Translations under genes and position numbers: made by a program
The notes under the pieces: model-generated
Seen by the model: only the letters and a program-made list of their open reading frames with translations
The model's database searches: none
What the model was told of the DNA's origin: nothing
Part shown: positions 31,761-41,635 of the stretch, piece after piece
Layout of the letters: each line of letters starts with the position of its first letter
Numbering within the stretch: position 1 is the stretch's first letter
NCBI GenBank assembly: GCA_036924085.1
Contig: JAVGWX010000025.1
Span: 29,248,450 to 29,312,449, forward strand
Direction: 5' to 3'
Length of the DNA stretch: 64,000 bases
DNA from: Ariolimax columbianus
Lineage: Eukaryota; Mollusca; Gastropoda; Stylommatophora; Arionidae

Positions 31761-31799
31761 TTTTTATAGCTCTGGAGGGCGAGTCTGTGTGCAGCCGCT

Positions 31800-32345
31800 T
31801 CCAGCCTTTTGGGACATACAGGTGTCGAAGGTAACGAGAGAGTTGATAGGTTGGCGAGTACAGCCATAGTGGCGGACGTAAGATGATGAACCGAGCCGAT
31901 ATCCTAAACGCTGTTAGGGAAATTGGCTGGAAAGAAGACTCTGGAGTCGATCCAGAATCTACGTCCTTGACGCGACTGGTTTAATTGGGCCTGAAATGAG
32001 GAATGAACACCACACAGGGATCCAAAGATGTCTGGTTAACCAGCACAAGACCAGAATGGTAAATTATCACGTATGGACTTGTCCAGAGTGTGACGAAGAT
32101 GATCTGACAACTAACTTCCGACTTTTGCGAGCTCACCTGCCTTTTCATTTCCAAGGATACCACTGTAGGACCATATTTGTTTTAAAAAAAATAGCAACCC
32201 GATGTTGTATTTTATTTTGTGTGAGTCTATCTTGTTTTGGGCTTAGAATACACTTCTGCAGTCTGTTAGAATGACTGTTTTCCATGTAGTTGTGTTTTGG
32301 CTGGTAAGAATCTGTGTTGCTGCATATAGAGCTGTTGATTCAACT
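31800..32345. other. Unassigned stretch in intron 1
   Basis: A short plus-strand frame at 31996-32274 has CPEC and HLPFH spaced like a loose C2H2 finger (14 residues between, not 12). I do not regard it as a gene. Probably decayed transposon sequence. Confidence 0.35.
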
Positions 32346-32350
32346 CTGAA

Positions 32351-32782
32351 ATTGGTACATGTCTCTCCTGCTGGTATGGAGTAAAAATTGGTACATGTCT
32401 CTCCTGCTGATATGGAGTAAAAATTGGTACATGTCTCTCCTGCTGATATGGAGTAAAAATTGGTACATGTCTCTCCTGCTGATATGGAGTAAAAATTGGT
32501 ACATGTCTCTCCTGCTGATATGGAGTAAAAATTGGTACATGTCTCTCCTGCTGATATGGAGTAAAAATTGGTACATGTTTCTCCTGCTGGTATAGAGTAA
32601 AAATTGGTACATGTCTCTCCTGTTGGTATGGAGTAAAAATTGGTACATGTCTCTCCTGCTGATATGGAGTAAAAATTGGTACATGTCTCTCCTGCTGATA
32701 TGGAGTAAAAATTGGTACATGTCTCTCCTGCTGATATGGAGTAAAAATTGGTACATGTCTCTCCTGCTGATATGGAGTAATT
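32351..32782 (+). repeat. Minisatellite, 36-bp unit, twelve copies
   Basis: Twelve units of exactly 36 bp (ATTGGTACATGTCTCTCC, TGCTGATATGGAGTAAAA) with a few substitutions. Because 36 is a multiple of three, long frames stay open on both strands, which is an artefact. Confidence 0.97.
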
Positions 32783-33202
32783 TTTCTATGTTGACGTTTA
32801 AGTATTCGATGTAGATTTCACTTTCTCCAATTTGTTTCGCTCTCCGTAGCCAATCTATCTGTGTACAATGTCCAGGAGTTGCTAGGGTACTGTCTTTTTA
32901 ATTCCTGTAAATGTGGATTTTTGGTTCTATTTCTCACTATTCATTATTACCTCGTCTGTTTCTGTTTCTAAGAACTGACGTCACTGCACTCCGAGCATAC
33001 CCACAGGTGCTCAGTCTCTCTCATCAAATAGCGTAAGTTATGGATGCTGATGGTCCCTGTAGCTCGCTGGTTGTACACTCTCATGCACCCCACTCCGTTC
33101 GAACCTCGTTTAATGTCGAAAATTTACACTCCGTGGATTGATGCTTCATCTATTGCGGTGTCCTCACCCAGCAGGCTGTCACTGATTGATTTCAAAATAT
33201 TT

Positions 33203-33615
33203 AAATTAGTTGGATGTAATCGACTACATGTAACTGTCGTCTGCTTATAAATTAGTTGGATGTAATCGACTACATGTAACTGTCGTCTGCTTATAAATTA
33301 GTTGGATGTAATCGACTACATGTAACTGTCGTCTGCTTATAAATTAGTTGGATGTAATCGACTACATGTAACTGTCGTCTGCTTATAAATTAGTTGGATG
33401 TTATCGACTACATGTAACTGTCGTCTGCTTATAAATTAGTTGGATGTAATCGACTACATGTAACTGTCGTCTGCTTATAAATTAGTTGGATGTAATCGAC
33501 TACATGTAACTGTCGTCTGCTTTTAAATTAGTTGGATGTAATCGACTACATGTAACTGTCGTCTGCTTATAAATTAGTTGGATGTAATCGACTACATGTA
33601 ACTGTCGTCTGCTTG
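33203..33615 (+). repeat. Minisatellite, 46-bp unit, nine copies, ending at the exon 2 acceptor
   Basis: Nine nearly identical 46-bp units (AATTAGTTGGATGTAATCGA, CTACATGTAACTGTCGTCTG, CTTATA). The last unit differs only at its end, where CTTAT is replaced by CTTGCAG, the acceptor of PSMB4 exon 2. The array therefore consists of copies of the intron's own 3' end. Confidence 0.96.
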
Positions 33616-33618
33616 CAG

Positions 33619-33825
33619 GACACCCATTGTTACGGGCAGCTCAGTCTTGGGCTTGCACTTCAAAGGAGGAGTGGCCATTGCTGCAGATATGTTGGGATCG
33701 TATGGTTCGCTGGCAAAGTACAGGAACTGTCCTCGCCTTCTCAAGGTCAACGACACAACTGTGATTGGCGCTGCGGGAGACTATGCTGATTTCCAGTATC
33801 TGACAAATGTGATTCAGCAACAAGT
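33619..33825 (+). CDS. PSMB4: PSMB4 exon 2
   Basis: Encodes residues 44-112 (TT from exon 1 plus G starts residue 44). It begins the mature chain with [14 protein letters not shown], then [20 protein letters not shown] (the [13 protein letters not shown] stretch is highly diagnostic) and [12 protein letters not shown]. Donor GTGAGT at 33826, phase 2. These are the first beta strands of the Ntn-hydrolase fold. Confidence 0.96.
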
Positions 33826-33939
33826 GTGAGTATTTCACAGTGTTCTACTCCCTCCACTTCCCAACCATTCTATTTCACAATTGCTGGACTTGACTATGAA
33901 ACCTATGTGAAAGGATAGGTGACTCTGCCTCGCCATAGA

Positions 33940-34080
33940 TAAAGGTCGCCGTCCATCGTAGACGATGATGGCATAATTAATTTTGCTAGCGCTATTTTTA
34001 GCAAGGATTAACTACGCTACTTTTTATCCTCACTCTCTTGTCTCGAACCGCCCGACCCCAGTGGCAAGTCAAGGACAAGA
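33940..34080 (+). repeat. Dispersed repeat R-E, copy 1
   Basis: CATCGTAGACGATGATGG, GCGCTATTTTTAGCAAGG and CTACTTTTTATCCTCACTCT are repeated at 34475-34605. CCCAGTGGCAAGTCAAGGAC follows in both. Confidence 0.8.
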
Positions 34081-34135
34081 TGACTAGGGGGCGACTACGC
34101 GATGCAGGGAACTCTGCATCAAGCACACATGCAAA

Positions 34136-34216
34136 AGACGGCGGAGTCGAACCGGCACCACCTGATCACGATGGCCGACAGCTTAACCACTTCGCCACAG
34201 AATCCCCATATAATCC
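34136..34216 (-). mobile_element. SINE-5 tRNA-like head
   Basis: Minus strand GTGGCGAAGTGGTTAAGC (A-box) and CGGTTCGACTCC (B-box), as in the SINE-5 copy at 45096-45348. Confidence 0.65.
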
Positions 34217-34445
34217 TCGCCGTAAAGGTCAGACAAACACGCTCACCGGTTATTTTGATATTCCTCTACCCCTGCAAAACATGGACCATTACAGCAGACC
34301 TCCAGAGAAGAATCCAGGTCATGGAGGAGATGTTTAAGAAGACTCCTAAAGACCGTATCACAAATGATGAAGAATTGAGAATGCAAGGGGACTTTACGAC
34401 GACCTCCTCACACCAATCAAAAGATGGAAGCTGACTTGGTATTTG
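34217..34445 (+). pseudogene. LINE-T RT thumb piece
   Basis: Plus strand VILIFLYPCKTWTITADLQR RIQVMEEMF corresponds to LSIFLYACETWTxTADLQRR at 42390. Followed by the second R-E copy. Confidence 0.75.
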
Positions 34446-34474
34446 CAACATCTTGAGGTCCAATCAAAGGCAAA

Positions 34475-34605
34475 GGCCGTTGTCCATCGTAGACGATGAT
34501 GGGATAATTTATTTTGCTAACGCTATTTTTAGTAAGGTTTAACTGCGCTACTTTTTATCCTCACTCTCGTCGTCACGACCCCAGTGGCAAGTCAAGGACC
34601 GGACG
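34475..34605 (+). repeat. Dispersed repeat R-E, copy 2
   Basis: See copy 1. The two copies flank the LINE-T thumb piece in the same orientation. Confidence 0.8.
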
Positions 34606-34860
34606 ACTAAGGGGCGACTACAAGATGCAATGAGGTCCTATAGCCTTGCAAATAAAATACTACGCAGCATAGTACGAGGTAAACGAAGGCGGGGACGTCT
34701 GAGAAAACAATTGGAAGACGACATCCATGAATGGATTAACCTACGACCCGAGGAGGCATAAAAAGCAACTACAGACAGAGAGGGATGGTGCAGAATTGTG
34801 GAGATGTCAGCTTGGGTGCTCCAACGATCTCAAAACGGTCATAGGATGAACTGAACGGAG
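34606..34860 (+). pseudogene. LINE-T C-terminus
   Basis: Plus strand SLANKILRSIVRGKRRRGRL, EWINLRPEEA, TTDREGWCRIVEMSAWVLQR, to a stop after GHRMN. The same lineage as 40348 and 42130. Confidence 0.8.
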
Positions 34861-34929
34861 ACTTATTTTGGTCCTTTTTCCCCCCCTTGGACCATAAGTC
34901 TTCTCCTGTGTTCATTCTCAATCCTCCGC

Positions 34930-35235
34930 TACCAGGGGACGGAGTGGGCTAGTGGTTAAGTGACACGGCTCACAACCCAAAGGTGCTGGGTTTAATCCCC
35001 ATCACAGCACCGGCAGTTACTCCGGGGAAGCAAACCCTTAGAAAATGCAGGGGAAGCAAACCCTTAGAAAACGCAGAGGAGGCAAACCCTTACATAAAAT
35101 GCATGCTGAAATTGGATGCACTGGGCCAACAGGCGCAAAATAAAAACCGTTTTGAAAAAAAGCCCACCGCCTTGATAATCCCCAGCTACCAAGTTCTGAA
35201 CATAGCTTTGCAAGCAGCAGAATGTAGTCCGGAGA
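34930..35235 (+). mobile_element. SINE-1 with small internal duplications
   Basis: Head with B-box GGTTTAATCCCC, body in which AAGCAAACCCTTAGAAAA is repeated, then the 3' domain. It is followed by a piece of SINE-2 3' end (CTACCAAGTTCTGAACATAG). Confidence 0.82.
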
Positions 35236-35324
35236 ACATCATATAATGAGGCCAAGACCATAATTAAAGCCACCTTCAGGGGAAAATTGGCTGATCAATA
35301 CTCCGACTTCTGAAAACTACTTTA

Positions 35325-35490
35325 AATTTACTAGAGAAGAGCAAGTCATCATCTTCGGAATGAGAACTGGACATAACAGACGTAAGCGTCATCTTTACAA
35401 CAAAATGAGGATTGGAACAGATGACAGGTGTCCATGTAGGGAGCGTACCATGACCGTGGAACCCATCCTACAAAGCTGCATGCTCACTTA
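35325..35490 (+). pseudogene. LINE-R relative, C-terminus, 5' part
   Basis: Plus strand EEQVIIFGMRTGHNRRKRHL, CPCRERTMTVEPILQSCMLT. The frame is cut at about 35490 by the LINE-C insertion and resumes near 36178. Confidence 0.82.
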
Positions 35491-36175
35491 ACTTAACTTA
35501 ACGTCTTTATACTGGTTTAGAAGACCCTGCAGAGTCTGTATACAACCAGTTACATTTACATCACCTTGCTCTAAAAGCTATGCGCTTCCATTTTATTCTT
35601 AAATGCATTAACTGTCCCTGCCTGCACTACCTCCCCTGGCAATGCATTCCAAGCAGACACCACTCTCTGACTAAAAAAATGTTTCCTAATATCTAATCTG
35701 GACCTCTCTTTAGTCAGCTTGGAGCTATGCCCTCGTGTTATTGTGGGTGGCTGTATTTTAAAAAAACTTGTTATAGTCTAATTTATCCATTCCTCTGATC
35801 ATCTTATAAACCTGTATTAAGTCACCAAGAATTCTTCTCTCTTCGAGACACCGTAGGCCGCTTTTTCTGAGTCGTTCCTCATAACTAATTCCGGAATCCC
35901 ACTATCATCTTTGTCGCTCTTTTTTGTATTCTTTCCAGCATGTTTATGTCCCCTCTATGATAAGGACTCCACACCTGTACACAGTACTCCAATCTAGGTC
36001 TAACTAAAGCTTTATACAGTTTGACCATCACTTCCTTGCGCCTATGTTTAATATTTCTTTTTATCATACCTAACATTGCATTTGCCTTTTTCACTGCTAC
36101 CTGAACTTGCTCACTCACCTTACCTGTATGATCTATTATAACCACTAAGGTCCCTTTCCTTTTCTATCTTTCTAA
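35491..36175 (-). mobile_element. LINE-C 3' end inserted in LINE-R
   Basis: Its 3' tail on the minus strand is GACGTTAAGTTAAGTTAAG (plus-strand start about 35491). The minus strand encodes KVSEQVQVAVKKANAMLGMI, LVRPRLEYCVQVWSPYHRGD, ERIQKRATKM and further C-terminal sequence. It is 5' truncated in the RT thumb near 36175. Closely related to 4100-4805. Confidence 0.85.
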
Positions 36176-36177
36176 CA

Positions 36178-37226
36178 TTGAAGATGGAACAACACTGGCC
36201 CTGCGAGACATAACCTGCATGGAGATAAAACAGCCTCACAAACAACAATGTCCTTTGTAAGAGAAACCAGAACCTGGATCAAACAATGTCCTTTGTAAGA
36301 GAAACCAGAACCTGGATCAAACAATGTCCTTTGTAAGAGAAACCAGAACCTGGATCAAACAATGTCCTTTGTAAGAGAAACCAGAACCTGGATCAAACAA
36401 TGTCCTTTGTAAGAGAAACCAGAACCTGGATCAAACAATGTCCTTTGTAAGAGAAACCAGAACCTGGATCAAACAATGTCCTTTGTAAGAGAAACCAGAA
36501 CCTGGATCAAACAATGTCCTTTGTAAGAGAAACCAGAACCTGGATCAAACAATGTCCTTTGTAAGAGAAACCAGAACCTGGATCAAACAATGTCCTTTGT
36601 AAGAGAAACCAGAACCTGGATCAAACAATGTCCTTTGTAAGAGAAACCAGAACCTGGATCAAACAATGTCCTTTGTAAGAGAAACCAGAACCTGGATCAA
36701 ACAATGTCCTTTGTAAGAGAAACCAGAACCTGGATCAAACAATGTCCTTTGTAAGAGAAACCAGAACCTGGATCAAACAATGTCCTTTGTAAGAGAAACC
36801 AGAACCTGGATCAAACAATGTCCTTTGTAAGAGAAACCAGAACCTGGATCAAACAATGTCCTTTGTAAGAGAAACCAGAACCTGGATCAAACAATGTCCT
36901 TTGTAAGAGAAACCAGAACCTGGATCAAACAATGTCCTTTGTAAGAGAAACCAGAACCTGGATCAAACAATGTCCTTTGTAAGAGAAACCAGAACCTGGA
37001 TCAAACAATGTCCTTTGTAAGAGAAACCAGAACCTGGATCAAACAATGTCCTTTGTAAGAGAAACCAGAACCTGGATCAAACAATGTCCTTTGTAAGAGA
37101 AACCAGAACCTGGATCAAACAATGTCCTTTGTAAGAGAAACCAGAACCTGGATCAAACAATGTCCTTTGTAAGAGAAACCAGAACCTGGATCAAACAATG
37201 TCCTTTGTAAGAGAAACCAGAACCCA
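36178..37226 (+). repeat. LINE-R-derived minisatellite, 38-bp unit, 26 copies
   Basis: After the LINE-C insert the LINE-R end resumes (CCTGCGAGACATAACCTGC, then ACAAACAACAATGTCCTTTG). Its last coding segment, which encodes MSFVRETRTWI-like sequence, is amplified as 26 units of exactly 38 bp from 36246. The copies look identical by eye. The array leaves through CCCAGATCTGATGATAAGCG and GAAGAAGAAGAA, the normal LINE-R end. The near-zero divergence means recent expansion or homogenisation. The true copy number may differ in the genome. Confidence 0.96.
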
Positions 37227-37259
37227 GATCTGATGATAAGCGAAGAAGAAGAATGGCTT

Positions 37260-37396
37260 AATGTTTAGATCTCTCTCCCAGCAATTACCCACTGCCTATC
37301 TGGTCCGCGGAAGCCTATTTGTTTGCAGTAGTTGTTTGACTGTCTGTAGGGTTTTTGGTGTGTATTATTGTTCTTAGCTAGTCTGCCTGCCCTGTC
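37260..37396 (-). pseudogene. LINE RNase H fragment
   Basis: The minus strand (joined across the SINE-2 insert at 37409-37833) reads YLGNDRAGRLAKNN, resembling the GNxxADRLAK end of RNase H. Weak. Confidence 0.45.
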
Positions 37397-37408
37397 ATTC
37401 CCAGGTAT

Positions 37409-37833
37409 GGGATCAAGATGCTGAGCAGCGCATGAGCTGTAGTGGTCAGCGACCCATAGCTGACTGCTAGTGTCAGGGCCAGCGAACCAGAGCTGCCAAG
37501 ACCCTTCTACGCCTCCATGCGGTGATCCTGGATAACAGGCTGCAGCAGGGCAGACTGGCTAAGGAGAAGGGATCGAAGAGGGAATGCTAACCCGGTACTC
37601 AAAAAATGCTTGCTGAAGTCGGATGTGTTGGACCGAAAGGTGCAAATATCGCAGTCAAGCTGTAAACTACGACACAATGCATTCCGTTATCTGGACTACA
37701 TTCTGCTACTTAAGCCCTTTCAGGGTTTGGTAGTGGGAGATTGAGAACGAACAAAGCTAAGCCATTGCAACACACTTGGCAATCAGTAGTTTGGTAGCGG
37801 GAGATTGAGAACGAACGCAGAAGAAGCAGAAGA
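37409..37833 (+). mobile_element. SINE-2 with 12-bp TSD and duplicated 3' end
   Basis: Starts GGGATCAAGATGCTGAGCAG. Flanked by a perfect ATTCCCAGGTAT (37397-37408 and 37834-37845). The terminal block GGTTTGGTAGTGGGAGATTG GAGAACGAAC occurs twice near the 3' end, separated by about 60 bp. Confidence 0.94.
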
Positions 37834-37894
37834 ATTCCCAGGTATTTGACTGACCAGGGATCCATTGCTTAACTAGCTGGTCGACAACTACGGA

Positions 37895-38190
37895 TTTGAA
37901 GGGTTACGTCAACCATTCGAAACACCGCTGGGCTGGTCATATATCCAGAAGACAATATGAAAGATAGAGTACCATAACCACCACATGGTACCCACGAGAG
38001 ACAAAAAGAGACATCAGGGAACCCCCCCAACTCGCTGGCGAAATTCAATAGAAAAATACAACATTCACGGCCTACAACAGACGGACTACTATCACACTGC
38101 ACAACACGCGCTCGCGACAGAAAGGACTGGATCTTGAGTTGGGACCCCCTCAAGGGTGACCACCTCTTCACGAAGAACAGGTCAAACTAA
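37895..38190 (+). pseudogene. LINE C-terminal fragment, another lineage
   Basis: Plus strand RWAGHISRRQ-like block, TRWRNSIEKYNIHGLQQTDY and HALATERTGS, then GTPSRVTTSSRRTGQTN. This is typical of a non-LTR element end after the RT. Confidence 0.65.
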
Positions 38191-38274
38191 CTAAGAATAG
38201 GGGACACACTATTTCTAACTGTTCTATTTCATAGAGTCAGACCTTGAACTTCGACCTTCTTGTCTATTTCACAG

Positions 38275-38421
38275 TATTGACGAGGAGTGTCTCAATGATG
38301 GATTTGGTTACACACCCAAAAGTTTACACTGTTGGCTGACCCGAGTGCTGTACAACAGAAGGAGCCAGTTCAATCCGCTCTGGAATACCTACATTGTAGC
38401 AGGACTAGAGGACGAGAAGCC
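38275..38421 (+). CDS. PSMB4: PSMB4 exon 3
   Basis: Encodes residues 113-161. Acceptor TTTCACAG at 38274. It reads IDEECLNDGFGYTPKSLHCW, LTRVLYNRRSQFNPLWNTYI, VAGLEDEKP, matching the PSMB4-specific SWLTRxxYxRRSxxNPLWNT block. Donor GTAAGT at 38422, phase 2. A 20-bp minisatellite starts about 25 bp after the donor. Confidence 0.96.
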
Positions 38422-38445
38422 GTAAGTTTTTGTAATTTTGTGTGT

Positions 38446-39112
38446 ACGTGACTTGGTCATAACGTACGAGACTTGGTCATATCGTACGTGACTTGGTCAT
38501 AACGTGCGTGACTTTGTCATAACGTACGTGACTTGGTCATAACGTACGTGACTTGGTCATAACGTGCGTGACTTTGTCATAACGTACGTGACTTTGTCAT
38601 AACGTACGTGACTTGCTCATAACGTACATAACTTTGTCATAACGTACGTGACTTGCTCATAACGTACATGACTTTGTCATAACGTACGTGACTTTGTCAT
38701 AACGTACGTGACTTGGTCATAACGTACATGACTTGGTCATAACGTACGTGACTTGGTCATAACGCTTGAGACTTGGTCATAACGTATGTGACTTGGTCAT
38801 AACGTGCGTGACTTGGTCATAATGTGCGTGACTTTGTCATAACGTACGTGACTTGGTCATAACGTACGTGACTTGGTCATAACGTGCGTGACTTTGTCAT
38901 AACGTGCGTGACTTTGTCATAACGTACGTGACTTGGTCATAACGTACGTGACTTTGTCATAACGTACGTGACTTGGTCATAACGTACATGACTTTGTCAT
39001 AACGTACGTGACTTGGTCATAATGTACATGACTTTGTCATAACGTATGTGACTTGGTCATAACGTATGAGACTTTGTCATAATGTACGTGATTTGGTCAT
39101 AACGCACATGAC
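38446..39112 (+). repeat. Minisatellite, 20-bp unit, about 33 copies
   Basis: Units of 20 bp on ACTTGGTCATAACGTACGTG with frequent G/T (GGTCAT or TGTCAT) and GTACGTG/GTGCGTG variants. The variants are interspersed, not blocked. The unit contains the palindromic ACGT/TACGTA core and TGAC. Confidence 0.96.
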
Positions 39113-39185
39113 CCCTTACAGTTCTATCCTATTGCGATCAGCAACACGGAAAGCACCAGTTGCTGTCCGAATGGCCAGAAATTGG

Positions 39186-39275
39186 TATCTGCATGAGCTG
39201 CAGCGGTCAGTGACCCAAAGCTGACTGCTAGCGTCAGGGCCAGATCTGCCAAAACCCTTCTACACCTCCATGCGG
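39186..39275 (+). mobile_element. SINE-2 5' fragment
   Basis: GCATGAGCTGCAGCGGTCAG through CTACACCTCCATGCGGTG, then lost. Confidence 0.75.
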
Positions 39276-39573
39276 TGCAATTTTTATGTTATCTGTTAGA
39301 AGATTTGATTTCTCACAGGCGGCCTGTTTTGCTACCACGATTTTTAGATCTAATTTCAACCTCGTGGCTGACATCAGAATGAAAATGATTTTATTTCCCT
39401 CATCACATTAACTGTTTTCAGTCCGGGTGAAATTGCCAGAATTCCGTGCGTCAAAGTTTTATTCAAAATATAATTCATTATTATTGAATAAATTGAGCCA
39501 AAATTACGATCTAAATATCGTGAGACACATAATTAAACTATCTATAGCATGATGTATTCATAATAAAGATTAT

Positions 39574-39918
39574 GGATCAAGATGCTGAGCAGCGCATGAG
39601 CTGCAGCGGTTATTGACCCATAGCTGACGGCCAGCATCAGGGCCAGTGACCCAAAGCTGCCAAGAGCCATCTACACCTCCACGCGGTCATCCTGGATAAC
39701 AGGCTGGCTAAGGAGAAGGGATCGAAGATGGAATGCTAACTCGGTACTCAAAAAATGCCTGATAAAAAGATGTGTTGGACTGAAAGGTGCAAATATTGCA
39801 GTCAAGCTGTAAACTAGCGACACAACACATTTCATTCTCCTGGCTACGTCCTGCTACTTGGAGCCCTTTTCTGTTTTTGGTAGTGGGAGATTGAGAAAGA
39901 ACATAGCTAAGCCAAGCC
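39574..39918 (+). mobile_element. SINE-2, full length, 14-15-bp TSD, AAGCC tail
   Basis: Plus-strand SINE-2 ending GAACATAGCTAAGCCAAGCC. Flanked by ATAATAAAGATTAT (39560-39573 and 39919-39932), 15 bp if the preceding C is counted. Confidence 0.94.
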
Positions 39919-40202
39919 ATAATAAAGATTATATATTAATACGAAGCGTTAAAGGACATTAAAGCGGAGGTGGAAATTGAAGAGAAAATATTTTTTTGCA
40001 TTTTCCCCGTCGCATATATGCCAGGCATATCCATCAATTCCTACACACCAATCTCTTGTATCATGTGTCCAGTCAAAGTCTGAATCCGGCGTGTGATGAA
40101 TATCCAATAGTAATCCAGACGTGTGATCATTGGACTGATCAAATAATTAATCATCTTTATGGTCTTGAAGCGCAATAAATGGTAGACTTTCAAATCTCTT
40201 AT

Positions 40203-40289
40203 GGTATCAAGATGCTGAGCAGCGCATGAGCTGCATCGGTCGGCGAACCAGAACTGACAAGACCCTTCTGAGAACGAACGAAGCCAAGC
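40203..40289 (+). mobile_element. 87-bp internally deleted SINE-2 with TSD
   Basis: Consists of the first about 67 bp of SINE-2 (GGTATCAAGATGCTGAGC to AAGACCCTTCT) joined to the last about 20 bp (GAGAACGAACGAAGCCAAGC). Flanked by a perfect 12-bp duplication CAAATCTCTTAT (40191-40202 and 40290-40301). Confidence 0.92.
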
Positions 40290-40347
40290 CAAATCTCTTA
40301 TCACGATTTGTAATCGATCTAGCGGAAATAATCGTACAGTAAAACTT

Positions 40348-40869
40348 AAATAAGATCTAGCAAGATAAACGGTTGGCACTATGCACGAAAGTAAGATTAA
40401 TGCGTGCACTGGCCCTGTCAATATTCCTCTATGCTTGTGAGACATGGACAGTTGCACCTGACCTTCAACGAGGGATGCGGGCCTTGGAGATGAGATGTTT
40501 CCAAGGACTTTTGAATGTGATGTACAGAGATCAAGTTGCAGGTGGGGAAATGCGAGATAGAGTTACAACGGCAATAGGGCCTTTTGAAGACCTCTTGGCA
40601 ACTGTCAGGGGAAGGATACTCACTTGGTACGGTCACATATCGAAATCAAATGGTCTTGCAAATACAATCCTCCACGGAAAGGTGCATGGCAGACGACGAA
40701 GAGGCCAGCCCAAAAAGAGATGGGAGGACAACATAAAGGAATGGACCAATCTCCGACCAGAAGAGTCACAGACAGTGGCCGCTGACAGAGAAGGGTGGCG
40801 TGTTGTTGTGAAGATGTCTTTATGTGTGCTCCAACGACCTCACCGGTTACACGATGGCCTGACCTGAAA
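40348..40869 (+). pseudogene. LINE-T C-terminal half, long open frame
   Basis: 164 codons open: LALCTKVRLMRALALSIFLY, ACETWTVAPDLQR, ALEMRCFQGLLNV, GPFEDLLATV, then GRRRRGQPKKRWEDNIKEW, LRPEESQTVAADREGW, stop at 40865-40867. This is a typical non-LTR C-terminus. The preserved frame suggests youth, but the palm domain is absent. Confidence 0.85.
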
Positions 40870-41094
40870 ACTTAAATTGCGCGTACACGGACACAATCAT
40901 CGTGTAGAACCGTAAAGGAACCATTAAAAAAAAAAGAAATTTGTCATTCTGAGATCATTTTGGTTGAGATGGGCTGCCAGCGCCGATCAATACAAGCTGT
41001 CAAGACATATATTTCCATTACGATTTCTTCATGTCGTAATAAAAGTTAATGGGGCTCATGTCGACTCCTCTTGAGGAGAAACTGTACATCGTTT

Positions 41095-41490
41095 TCAGTT
41101 CAGTTCATCCCGTAACCCATCAGGTCGTTGGGGCACACATGAAGACATGAGAATCCCACGCCAGCTCTCTCTGTCTGTCGCCGCCTGACGTATCTCACCG
41201 GGACGGAGGCCTGACCACTCAGTGATGTTGGCCACCCATCTCTTCCTTGGACGTCCTCGCCCTCTCTGTCCCGGTACGGATCCAAAGAGTATCGAGTTGG
41301 GAATTCCGTTGGACCTCGCGACGTGCCCGCACCAGGCCATCTTTCGTCTTTTGACAGTTGTCAACAGATCTTCAAAAGGACCAATAGCGTCTTCAACTCT
41401 CTGACGGATGTCTACGTTCGTGACACGATCCTTACATGTAACATTTAGGAGTTTTCTATAGCACCGCATTTCCATTGCGGTATTGATACC
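41095..41490 (-). pseudogene. LINE-T C-terminus, minus strand
   Basis: 126-codon minus frame: MEMRCYRKLLNVTCKDRVTN, AIGPFEDLLTTVKRRKMAW, GQRGRGRPRKRWVANITEW, VPQRPDGLRDELN, stop. A close relative of 40348, in the opposite orientation. Confidence 0.87.
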
Positions 41491-41635
41491 CTGAAAAAGA
41501 TAAGCAGAATTAATTGAAGAACCTGGAGTCTGTCTCGATTGGGAAAAGATGCCAGACGGAATAAAGTGGAATGAAGAAAAACCAATTTCTCTACATTTGA
41601 TTTGTTATACTGTGGAGGTTATGTTGTCTTTTATT

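Larger units (their letters stand above)
29908..33618 (+). other. PSMB4 intron 1
   Basis: A 3.7-kb GT-AG intron, phase 2. It holds about 700 bp of unassigned AT-rich sequence, then R-C, LINE-T, an AT microsatellite, a LINE-R-like piece, and two minisatellites. The second minisatellite runs into the acceptor. Confidence 0.9.
33826..38274 (+). other. PSMB4 intron 2
   Basis: A 4.4-kb GT-AG intron, phase 2. Contains R-E repeats, LINE-T pieces, SINE-1, a LINE-R interrupted by LINE-C, the 26-copy array and a TSD-flanked SINE-2. Confidence 0.9.

Noticed and set aside
31996..32274. Zinc-finger-like peptide
   Set aside because: One irregular C2H2-like pattern in a PSMB4 intron with no further fingers. 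Likely chance or a decayed transposon.
32340..32756. 138-codon minus-strand frame with repeated MYQFLLHISRRD
   Set aside because: Artefact of the 36-bp minisatellite inside a PSMB4 intron.
36246..37226. CRISPR array
   Set aside because: Direct repeats are head to tail with no unique spacers, no cas genes, and a eukaryotic setting.
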